This document shows positions 1 through 7,218 of a stretch of DNA of 21,623 bases, in pieces. The stretch lies in contig URJC01000006.1 in assembly GCA_900548135.1 (NCBI GenBank), positions 1 to 21,623 of the forward strand. The letters are read 5' to 3'. The notes beneath the pieces were generated by a model that worked only from the letters and a program-made list of their open reading frames with translations, had not been told where the DNA came from and did no database searches. The position numbers were made by a program, and so were the translations under genes. How positions within the stretch are numbered: position 1 is the first letter of the stretch; each line of letters starts with the position of its first letter. This DNA comes from an uncultured Odoribacter sp. (GTDB lineage: Bacteria > Bacteroidota > Bacteroidia > Bacteroidales > Marinifilaceae).

Positions 1-546
1 GTTGCTGTGGGGCGGTTAACTGAACAGAAAGGCTTTGATTGGCTTATTTCCATTTGGAAAATAGTTAGTGAGGCCTATCCGGACTGGCGTTTGGTTATTG
101 TGGGCGAAGGAGAGCAAAAAGCGATGCTTGAAGAAGAAATCCGTAGCCGGAATCTGAGGGAAAGAGTAGAAATCCGTCCGTTTACCCGTGCTATTGTTCC
201 TGTTTATCTGGAAAGTTCTGTTTATGTCATGACTTCCAGGTATGAGGGGTTTCCGATGGTGTTGATTGAAGCAATGGCTTGTGGTTTGCCTGTAGTGTCA
301 TTTGCTTGCCCTTCGGGCCCTACTGAAATTATCCGGGAGGGGAAAAATGGCTTTTTAGTTCCGGTCGGGGATTGCGGTCTTTTTGCTGAACGGATTTGCC
401 AATTGATTGGAGACTGCAGGTTGCGCGCCCAAATGGGTAAAGAAGCTATTTTGGATTCTGACCGTTTTACTGAAGATCAGATTATGGAAAAGTGGGATCA
501 TCTTTTTAAAACTTTAAGCTGTTCGGATGAGAATTTATTATTATAA
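1..546 (+). CDS. GT4-family glycosyltransferase, C-terminal part (5' truncated by window edge)
   Basis: The reading frame is open from the first base, so the true start lies outside the window; the GTG at 7 is inside the protein. What remains is about 181 residues, the C-terminal Rossmann half of a GT-B retaining glycosyltransferase. It begins with the nucleotide-sugar-domain signature GRLTEQKGFDWLI. It also carries the EX7E-type active-site segment (EGFPMVLIE) followed by AMACGLPVVSF and a PSGPTEII loop, the usual layout of GT4 enzymes that add hexoses to lipid-linked glycans. No membrane segment is seen, so a cytoplasmic enzyme at the inner face of the membrane is inferred. Its stop lies 20 bases inside the next gene, which implies translational coupling. 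Family assignment is firm; donor and acceptor are unknown. Confidence 0.9.
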   Translation, partial: VAVGRLTEQKGFDWLISIWKIVSEAYPDWRLVIVGEGEQKAMLEEEIRSRNLRERVEIRPFTRAIVPVYLESSVYVMTSRYEGFPMVLIEAMACGLPVVSFACPSGPTEIIREGKNGFLVPVGDCGLFAERICQLIGDCRLRAQMGKEAILDSDRFTEDQIMEKWDHLFKTLSCSDENLLL

Positions 547-1564
547 TATTGGGAATTTTGATGCAAGGTATAAAAAATGGCAGGAAGGAAAATTGCCTGG
601 TCATACTTTATATGGGTTGACCCATTTTCAAAAATATGGTATAGATACTGTTATACATCGTCCCCGGCGTTTTTTCAAATCCAGGTTATTAAAGTCGATC
701 TATACTTTAAAAACAATTCTTTTGTGTAAGGAAAAATACGATGTATTTTATGCTACCATGTTTTATGGGGCTGAATTGTTGATTTTTCTTCGGGCTTTGG
801 GGATTTATCGTAAACCGGTTGTCATTTGGCACCATTCATCAGTGGTTACTCCTTCGAACAGAGTCAGAAGATGGTTTTCCCGTTTTTTCTATAAGGGGAT
901 TGATGAACTGTTTTTTTTCAGTCAGCGTATGCTGGATGAGTCTTTGCAAACCGGGAAAGTAAAGTGCGGAAAGGTTATCCATTGGGGAAGTGATCTGGCT
1001 TACTATGATAAGAAAAATGAATGGGGAGATTATTTTATATCTACAGGTAAAGAAAACAGGGACTTTTCTACGCTCATAGGAGCTCTTAAAGATTCAAATG
1101 TAAAAGCTGAAGTTTATATTCCGGCGCAGGATGCCTGTGCTGCTGATATAGAGAATAGCCGTGAACATGCACATCTGAAATGGCATATTGTAAAACAATT
1201 GGTTCCACTGGAAGAATTGGCTTGTAAAGAGGCTGGTTCACTGGCTGTATTAATTCCAATTCTGGAGACAACGGTACATTATCCTGTTGGCTTAACTTCG
1301 TTAGTTGAGGCGATGGCACAGCAGAAAGCCATTATTGCAACAGATAATCCTTATTTTCCCATAGATGTTGAAAAAGAAGGAATTGGAATAAAAGTTGCTT
1401 ATGGGGATAAAGAAGGGTGGAGGGAGGCGTTTGAATATGTATCTTCACACCCTGAGATTGCCCGGGAATGGGGATTAAAAGCAAGGAAGTTGGCAGAGGA
1501 GCAGTATAACCTGGAAAATTGTATGGTAGAAATGGTTACGGAATTAGTAAAATGGGCCAAATGA
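527..1564 (+). CDS. GT4-like glycosyltransferase (divergent)
   Basis: A 345-residue protein, a normal length for a GT-B glycosyltransferase. The ATG at 527 overlaps the upstream gene by 20 bases in another frame, and the protein reads sensibly from MRIYYYNIGNFDARY. Supporting features are a middle HWGSDLAYY segment, then a GKENRDFSTLIGAL stretch resembling the start of the second GT-B domain, and a C-terminal SLVEAMAQQKAIIATDN around residues 256-275 matching the distal half of the GT4 active-site motif. The first Glu of the EX7E motif is not present; a Pro occupies that place, so substrate handling may differ from classical GT4 enzymes. The neighbours are two clear GT4 genes, supporting a role in the same surface glycan. 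The sugar specificity cannot be read from the sequence. Confidence 0.85.
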   Translation: MRIYYYNIGNFDARYKKWQEGKLPGHTLYGLTHFQKYGIDTVIHRPRRFFKSRLLKSIYTLKTILLCKEKYDVFYATMFYGAELLIFLRALGIYRKPVVIWHHSSVVTPSNRVRRWFSRFFYKGIDELFFFSQRMLDESLQTGKVKCGKVIHWGSDLAYYDKKNEWGDYFISTGKENRDFSTLIGALKDSNVKAEVYIPAQDACAADIENSREHAHLKWHIVKQLVPLEELACKEAGSLAVLIPILETTVHYPVGLTSLVEAMAQQKAIIATDNPYFPIDVEKEGIGIKVAYGDKEGWREAFEYVSSHPEIAREWGLKARKLAEEQYNLENCMVEMVTELVKWAK

Positions 1565-2841
1565 AAATAGTCATGTTGAGTACCACAGCTGATTGTGGAG
1601 GGGCTGCCATTGCTTGTAAGCGTTTATGGAGGGCCTTAAAGAATACAGGGCAGGCAGAAGTGAAACTGATTGTTCGCTCTGCAACTTCGACAGAAGAATC
1701 AGTATACGTTTTAGATAGGACTTGCTGGGGTAAATGGAAAAATTTATTTCATTTTGTTTGGGAACGTTTGGTCATTTGGTGTTGCAATTGTTTTTCCCGG
1801 AGGCATTTGTTTGCTGTTTCAATCGCCAATGCAGGTACTGATGTATCGGAATTACCTGACATTCAGCAGGCAGATATTATTCATTTGCACTGGATTAATC
1901 AGGGTTTTTTGTCTTTGAAGGGTATCCGGAAACTATTGGATTTGGGAAAGCCGGTGGTGTGGACCTTGCATGATATGTGGCCCTGCACTTCTATTTGTCA
2001 TTATGCGCGGGAATGCGATCATTTTACTGAAGGATGCAGAAATTGTTTTTATCTTCGTTATCCCTCTTCACACGATTTGTCAGCGGGTGTCTGGAAAAAG
2101 AAGGATTTTCTGAATGATTCCGGCATTCATTTTGTGGCTGTGAGCAGCTGGCTGAAAGATCAGGTTAAACGGAGTGCCCTGACCCATCAGGTAGAGACGA
2201 TTGTAATTCCCAATGTATTGGATTTGCAGTTGTTTTATCCGCGGGAGGGAACAACTCTAAAGCAAGAATTGAATATTCCGGTGACGAAAAAAATAATTGT
2301 CTTCGGAGCAACTAAAGTGGATGCACCTTTAAAAGGATTTGACCTTTTAAAGGATGCGTTAAGGCAACTTTGTCGGGAACAAAACTGGAAAAAGGAATGG
2401 ATGCTGTTGATTTTCGGAGATGTACATGAAAAAGCTGAACAAGTGTTTGGAGATTTGTATTGCGATTATCTCTATCTGGGGCCTATTGCAGATATAAATA
2501 GGCTGGCAGAACTTTATACCATTGCGGATATAACGGCTGTTCCTTCCCATTACGAAACTTTCGGACAGGTTATTATTGAGTCAATGGCTTGTGGTACTCC
2601 GGTGGTTAGTTTTGACAGTAGTGGTCAGACTGATATTATTTCTCACCGGGAGGATGGGTATCTGGCTGCTTATAAAGATACAAAAGATTTTGCGGAGGGC
2701 ATTAAATGGCTGTTGAGTGAAGCTGATTACCGGAAGGTTGCCGAAAAGGCCAGGCATAAAGTGAAAGACCATTATTCAGAAGAAGTTGTGGCACACCAAT
2801 ACCTGAATTTTTATCAGCGGCTTTTAAAATGCGGAAATTAG
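1561..2841 (+). CDS. GT4-family glycosyltransferase with Cys-rich loop
   Basis: I chose the ATG at 1561 because it forms an ATGA overlap with the previous stop codon and starts right at the GT-B N-terminal strand (MKIVMLSTTADCGGAAIA). In-frame ATGs at 1519 and 1552 would only add residues before that strand. The product is 426 residues. The N-terminal acceptor domain holds LHWINQGFLSLKGI and, near residue 133, WTLHDMWPC followed by five spaced cysteines up to CRNC, a pattern seen in WcaC-like branches of GT4. The C-terminal domain has a donor-binding segment (APLKGFDLL) and a complete EX7E motif (ETFGQVIIE, Glu about 332 and 340) followed by SMACGTPVVSF. It probably adds one sugar to a lipid-linked oligosaccharide in the cytoplasm. 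It is the last gene before a 102-base gap with a promoter-like site. Confidence 0.92.
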   Translation: MKIVMLSTTADCGGAAIACKRLWRALKNTGQAEVKLIVRSATSTEESVYVLDRTCWGKWKNLFHFVWERLVIWCCNCFSRRHLFAVSIANAGTDVSELPDIQQADIIHLHWINQGFLSLKGIRKLLDLGKPVVWTLHDMWPCTSICHYARECDHFTEGCRNCFYLRYPSSHDLSAGVWKKKDFLNDSGIHFVAVSSWLKDQVKRSALTHQVETIVIPNVLDLQLFYPREGTTLKQELNIPVTKKIIVFGATKVDAPLKGFDLLKDALRQLCREQNWKKEWMLLIFGDVHEKAEQVFGDLYCDYLYLGPIADINRLAELYTIADITAVPSHYETFGQVIIESMACGTPVVSFDSSGQTDIISHREDGYLAAYKDTKDFAEGIKWLLSEADYRKVAEKARHKVKDHYSEEVVAHQYLNFYQRLLKCGN

Positions 2842-2888
2842 TTTTGTGATAAAGTGAATTGATTGTAGTTATTTTATAGATAGAGTAT

Positions 2889-2896
2889 TATCTTTG
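2889..2896 (+). promoter_or_regulatory. Candidate Bacteroidota -7 element upstream of the YfhO-like gene
   Basis: TATCTTTG matches the Bacteroidota -7 consensus TAnnTTTG exactly. It lies in the 102-base gap between the GT4 gene and the YfhO-like gene, about 48 bases before the ATG at 2944. An upstream TTG occurs at 2863-2865, but 23 bases away, longer than the usual 19-21, so the -33 half is weak. If real, the second half of the glycan cluster can be transcribed independently. Confidence 0.45.
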
Positions 2897-2943
2897 TCTG
2901 GGAATCATAAAATGGACAATTTAGTCGTAATTATTTAAATAAA

Positions 2944-5382
2944 ATGATGAGAGAATTTTTAAAAAATGGATTGCCTCATGTGTTGGTAATCGGTTTGTTT
3001 GTGATATTGGCAGCAGCCTATTTTTCTCCGGTGGTGTTTGATAATAAAGAATTGTTGCAGGGAGATGTGAAAAGTGGGATTGCCATGGGAAAGGACTTAA
3101 AAGATTATCATCAGAAAACAAATGATTATGCCTTTTGGTCGAACCGGATGTTTGGCGGGATGCCGGCAAATTATACCTATATGCCTCCTTACACCAATAT
3201 TTTTAGTCCGATTGGTAAAATTATGAGGTTGGATTTGCCTTTTCTGCATATAGGACTGGTTTTTCTTTATTTGTTGGGTTTTTATATCTTTTTGCTCTCT
3301 TTGGGATGTAAGCCCTGGTTAAGTTTATTGGGAGCTGTCGCCTATGCTTTTGCTTCCTATAATATTATCATTATAGCAGCCGGGCATGTCAATAAAGGTT
3401 GGGTAATGGCTACCATGGCTCCTATTATAGGCGGTATTATATTGTGTTACCGGAAAAAATATGTTTGGGGATCAATTATCGCACTGATTTTTACCGGACT
3501 GAATATACATTGGAATCATCAGCAAATCAGTTACTATCTGATGATAATTATACTGGTTGTTGCTATTGTTTATTTGGTTTATGCGATCCGCGAACATGCG
3601 CTGAGAGATTATTTTAAATCTTCAGCTATCCTCGTGGTAGTTGCTTTTCTGGCTGTTGCTCCTGCGATCGGGCCTCTTTGGTCTACAATTGATTATGCGA
3701 AAGATTCTATGCGTGGGGGGGCTGTTTTGCAGAATAATCCGGAAGGTCAGAAAGAAAGTTCAGGTCTGGAGATTGATTATGCTTATATGTGGAGTTATGG
3801 AAGGGGAGAAATTATGACTTTACTGATTCCGAATTTTTATGGAGGTAGTTCACATTATAATATTGGCAATAAATCCCATAGCTATGAATTGTTGCGTTCT
3901 ACCGGGCAGGCAGATCAGTTTGTGCGGTATGCACCTATGTATTGGGGAGATCAGCCCTTTACGGAGGGACCTGTATATGCCGGAGCAATTATCTGTTTCC
4001 TTTTTATGTTGGGATTGCTGATTATAAAAGGACCTGAAAAGTGGTGGATATTGATTGCCACTCTTATTTCCGTTATATTGGCATGGGGGAAGAACTTTGC
4101 CGTAGTCAATGATTTCTTGTTTTATCATTTGCCTTTGTTCAATAAATTCCGTACACCGGCAATGGCATTGGTGATGGCTGAGGTTACTATGGTTACCCTG
4201 GCGGTTCTGGCTTTGAAACAGATTATCAGTGAGACAGGTAATAGAATGAAATATTTGAAGCCTGTATATACTGCTGCAGGTATTACGGGAGGACTGTGCT
4301 TATTGTTTGCTTTGTTTGGAGGAGGATTAATGAGTTTTTCTGCTCCTGCGGAACCTTATCCGAATCCAGTCCTTTTGGAAGCGATCAGGGCGGACCGGCA
4401 GCAGTTACTGACATCGGATGCGTGGCGCTCTTTTATGTTCATTGCTTTGAGTATGGTTGTGCTGGTCGCTTATCTGAAAAATTCATTGAAGGTAAAATAT
4501 TTGTTGCTGACAACTGGTATCCTGATCTTTATCGATTTATGGGTTGTAGACCGGCGGGTTTTGAATGAGGATAATTTTGTGACTAAACGGCAAGCGGTAG
4601 AAGTGATGCCTACTCCTGCGGATCAACTGATATTGCAGGATAAAGATCCGAATTACAGAGTATTGAATTTGACAACGAGTACTTTCAATGAGGCAAATAC
4701 TTCTTTTTTTCATAATTCTATAGGAGGGTATAGTCCTGCAAAACTGCGTCGTTATCAGGATATCATTGATTATTATCTTTCCAGGGAGGTCAATGTCAAT
4801 GTGCTGAATATGCTGAATACCCGTTATATTATCGCCCCAACCCAGCAAGGACCTCAAGTTCAGAAAAATGATCAGGCTTTAGGAAACGTCTGGTTTGTGG
4901 ATGAAGTGGAATGGGTGCATTCACCGGATGAAGAGATTGTTGCTTTGAAGGATTTTGACCCTGCAAAAACGGCAGTGATTGATGAGGTTTGGAAAGACAA
5001 ATCCACAGTCTGGGAGAATTTGCAGCCTGTAATGGATTCTACCGATTATATTCGGTTAAAAGAGCTGGTGAATCCGGGATATTTAGTTTATGAGAGCCAT
5101 AGTGGACAACCGCATATGGCGGTATTTTCCGAAGTATTTTACAAAACATGGAAGGCCTATATTGACGGGGAAGAGGTTCCTTTGGTAAGAGTGAATTATA
5201 TTTTGAGAGGTCTGCCTATACCTGCTGGTGATCATCAGATTGAGTTTAAGTGTGTGGATGAAATTTATCAGAAAGGGGCCCGTTTATCTTTGATTGCCTC
5301 TATTTTAATTGGGGTAGTTTTAGCTGGTTTGTTCGGATATGCTTTCTGGCAAATATTCAAAAATAGCAGAAATGGAAAGTAG
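2944..5382 (+). CDS. YfhO-like multi-pass membrane protein (GT-C type)
   Basis: An 812-residue integral membrane protein. A hydrophobic helix occupies about residues 10-30, followed by a periplasmic loop with QGDVKSG near residue 40. There are then roughly ten further hydrophobic segments between about residues 100 and 530, a long soluble C-terminal region (about 540-780), and a final helix before the basic end KNSRNGK. This layout and the loop MFGGMPANYTYMPPY fit the YfhO family, which is GT-C-like and thought to use polyprenyl-phosphate sugars outside the membrane to glycosylate surface polymers. The ATG at 2944 follows an AT-rich leader without a Shine-Dalgarno, normal for the phylum; the adjacent ATG at 2947 is an alternative. 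It runs into the following GT2 gene with overlap or a one-base gap, so the two are co-transcribed. Family assignment is likely; substrate unknown. Confidence 0.85.
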   Translation: MMREFLKNGLPHVLVIGLFVILAAAYFSPVVFDNKELLQGDVKSGIAMGKDLKDYHQKTNDYAFWSNRMFGGMPANYTYMPPYTNIFSPIGKIMRLDLPFLHIGLVFLYLLGFYIFLLSLGCKPWLSLLGAVAYAFASYNIIIIAAGHVNKGWVMATMAPIIGGIILCYRKKYVWGSIIALIFTGLNIHWNHQQISYYLMIIILVVAIVYLVYAIREHALRDYFKSSAILVVVAFLAVAPAIGPLWSTIDYAKDSMRGGAVLQNNPEGQKESSGLEIDYAYMWSYGRGEIMTLLIPNFYGGSSHYNIGNKSHSYELLRSTGQADQFVRYAPMYWGDQPFTEGPVYAGAIICFLFMLGLLIIKGPEKWWILIATLISVILAWGKNFAVVNDFLFYHLPLFNKFRTPAMALVMAEVTMVTLAVLALKQIISETGNRMKYLKPVYTAAGITGGLCLLFALFGGGLMSFSAPAEPYPNPVLLEAIRADRQQLLTSDAWRSFMFIALSMVVLVAYLKNSLKVKYLLLTTGILIFIDLWVVDRRVLNEDNFVTKRQAVEVMPTPADQLILQDKDPNYRVLNLTTSTFNEANTSFFHNSIGGYSPAKLRRYQDIIDYYLSREVNVNVLNMLNTRYIIAPTQQGPQVQKNDQALGNVWFVDEVEWVHSPDEEIVALKDFDPAKTAVIDEVWKDKSTVWENLQPVMDSTDYIRLKELVNPGYLVYESHSGQPHMAVFSEVFYKTWKAYIDGEEVPLVRVNYILRGLPIPAGDHQIEFKCVDEIYQKGARLSLIASILIGVVLAGLFGYAFWQIFKNSRNGK

Positions 5383-6133
5383 TATGCCGCTTTTTACAGT
5401 CATTACAGTGACTTATAATGCGGAGAAATGGTTGGAACAGACTATATTGAGTGTTGGAGAGCAGTTCGGAGGGAATCTGGAATACCTGATCGTTGACGGA
5501 GGCTCAAAAGATGGGACACTGGAAATTATCCGGAAATATCCGGAGATCGTGACAGCGTGGGTGAGTGAACCTGATAAGGGGTTGTATGATGCGATGAATA
5601 AAGGCCTCCGGAAGGCAACAGGAGAATATGTCTTATTTTTGAATGCCGGAGATACTTTGCAAGAAAAAGAGGGTATCAGGCAGTTGTCGGAAATAGTCCT
5701 TACTCATGATTTTCCGGATATTGTTTACGGAGAAACCGACCTGGTCAATGCAAAGGGGGAATTTATTGGACACAGACGCTTGAAAGCTCCGGAAAATTTA
5801 ACGTGGAAGAGTTTCCGATGGGGGATGCTGGTTTGTCACCAGGCTTTTATCGTGAAACGTAAGATAGCCCCTTTATATGATTTGACTTATCGGTTTTCGG
5901 CTGATTATGATTGGTGTATTCGTTGTATGAAACAGGCCGGACTTATTGTAAATTCAAGGTTACGGCTGGGCAATTATTTATATGAGGGAATGACTACAGC
6001 CAACCGGAAGGCTTCTTTGAAAGAAAGATACCGTATAATGCAAAAATATTATGGGAAAATCCCGGTGGCTCTTTTGCATATTTGGTTTGCAATACGTTTT
6101 TATTGGGCCAAATGTGTAAAAAAGGTCGTTTAA
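5372..6133 (+). CDS. GT2-family glycosyltransferase (WcaA-like)
   Basis: About 253 residues with a GT-A fold. It begins FTVITVTYNAEKWLEQTILSV, followed by the nucleotide-binding VDGGSKDGT near residue 45. YDAMNKGLRKATGEY precedes LFLNAGD near residue 90, where the usual DxD metal site is reduced to NAGD, as in WcaA-like enzymes. SADYDWCIRCM follows as the acceptor/base region. There are no membrane helices, so it is cytoplasmic. The start is uncertain: ATG 5372 overlaps the YfhO-like gene by 11 bases, while ATG 5384 starts one base after its stop and has GGAAAG upstream; an in-frame ATG at 5339 would add only a non-homologous extension. It probably transfers a sugar from a nucleotide donor to a lipid-linked acceptor in the same pathway as its neighbours. 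Specificity is not predictable. Confidence 0.9.
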   Translation: MESSMPLFTVITVTYNAEKWLEQTILSVGEQFGGNLEYLIVDGGSKDGTLEIIRKYPEIVTAWVSEPDKGLYDAMNKGLRKATGEYVLFLNAGDTLQEKEGIRQLSEIVLTHDFPDIVYGETDLVNAKGEFIGHRRLKAPENLTWKSFRWGMLVCHQAFIVKRKIAPLYDLTYRFSADYDWCIRCMKQAGLIVNSRLRLGNYLYEGMTTANRKASLKERYRIMQKYYGKIPVALLHIWFAIRFYWAKCVKKVV

Positions 6134-6147
6134 ATTAATGAAAGGAT

Positions 6148-7143
6148 ATGGCTTATTTCTCAGTTGTTGTTCCTGTATATAATCGTCCGCAAGAAGTTAA
6201 AGAGTTGCTGGACAGTCTTTCTGTGCAGAAATGCCGTGATTTTGAAGTAATCATTGTTGAAGATGGTTCGCAGGAATGTTCTGAACAGGTTGTTGCTGCA
6301 TACAAGGATTTGTTGGATATTCAATATTTCTACAAAGAGAATAGTGGACCGGGTTTGAGCCGGAATTATGGGGCAGAACGGGCAAAGGGGGATTATGTCC
6401 TGTTTTTAGACTCAGACTGTATTGTTCCGGATAAATATATTGCGGTTATAAAGCAGGCGTGCTCTGCAAGGAAGATAGATGCTTTTGGGGGGCCTGACCG
6501 GGCACATGAATCATTTACCCCTATTCAAAAGGCTATTAATTATTCGATGACTTCTTTTTTCACGACAGGTGGAATCCGGGGACAAAAGAAAACGTTGGAG
6601 AAATTTCATCCCCGTAGTTTTAATATGGGGTTTTCTAAAGCAGTTTTCAGGCTTACTGGTGGGTTTTCCGGCCTGCGTTTCGGAGAGGATATTGATATGA
6701 GTATACGGATTATGGAGGCTGGTTTCGGGACTTGTTTGTTACCGGAAGCCTATGTCTATCATAAACGGCGCACTTCTTTCAGAAAATTTTTCAAGCAAGT
6801 GTACAATTCCGGTATGGCCCGCATTAATTTATTCCGTTTACATCCTCAATCTTTAAAGCTGGTGCATTTTCTGCCGGCTTGTTTCGTTATAGGATGCTTG
6901 ATTTGTCTGGTGACCGGCTTTTTATTATCTCTTTATTGCCTGATACCTGTTTGTTTATTGGGTATTCTGTTTTTTGTTGATTCTTTACGTATAAATAGAA
7001 GCGTAAAAGTTGCTTTTTTATCGGTCCTTGCTTCCTTTATTCAGCTATCCGCCTATGGGATTGGTTTTATGCATGCTGTTTTTCTGTATGGTATATTACG
7101 CAAACATCCTCAAGGTATGTTTATAAAGAATTTTTATAAATAA
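6148..7143 (+). CDS. GT2-family glycosyltransferase with C-terminal membrane helices
   Basis: A 331-residue protein. The N-terminal GT-A catalytic domain shows FSVVVPVYNRPQEVKELL, then VEDGSQ near residue 38, NSGPGLSRNYGAERAKGDY, and a proper DxD motif in LFLDSDC near residue 90. FGEDIDMSIRIMEAG near residue 180 fits the catalytic-base region. About residues 238-315 hold two or three hydrophobic segments, so the enzyme is anchored to the inner membrane with the catalytic domain on the cytoplasmic side. It starts 14 bases after the previous stop and is the last gene of the + strand cluster; a strong hairpin follows 20 bases later. It likely extends or primes a lipid-linked glycan. The retained DxD contrasts with the degenerate one in the preceding GT2. 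Confidence 0.92.
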   Translation: MAYFSVVVPVYNRPQEVKELLDSLSVQKCRDFEVIIVEDGSQECSEQVVAAYKDLLDIQYFYKENSGPGLSRNYGAERAKGDYVLFLDSDCIVPDKYIAVIKQACSARKIDAFGGPDRAHESFTPIQKAINYSMTSFFTTGGIRGQKKTLEKFHPRSFNMGFSKAVFRLTGGFSGLRFGEDIDMSIRIMEAGFGTCLLPEAYVYHKRRTSFRKFFKQVYNSGMARINLFRLHPQSLKLVHFLPACFVIGCLICLVTGFLLSLYCLIPVCLLGILFFVDSLRINRSVKVAFLSVLASFIQLSAYGIGFMHAVFLYGILRKHPQGMFIKNFYK

Positions 7144-7162
7144 TCTTGAGGATATCATTAAA

Positions 7163-7191
7163 AAAGAGGGTGACTTTAGTTCACCCTCTTT
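7163..7191. terminator. Bidirectional intrinsic terminator between convergent genes
   Basis: A perfect 11-bp stem (AAAGAGGGTGA at 7163-7173 with TCACCCTCTTT at 7181-7191) encloses a 7-base loop. A run of six A at 7160-7165 gives a U-tract for leftward transcripts; rightward transcripts get a shorter T-rich tail. It lies between the end of the glycosyltransferase cluster and the end of the ppiD-like gene, exactly where a shared terminator is expected. Confidence 0.85.
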
Positions 7192-7218
7192 ACGTTTTGA
7201 ATATTTTGATGGAACAGA

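Noticed and set aside
5339..5371. Upstream ATG at 5339 as the start of the GT2 gene.
   Set aside because: It would add residues encoded inside the last membrane helix of the YfhO-like gene; the GT-A fold starts only after 5384.
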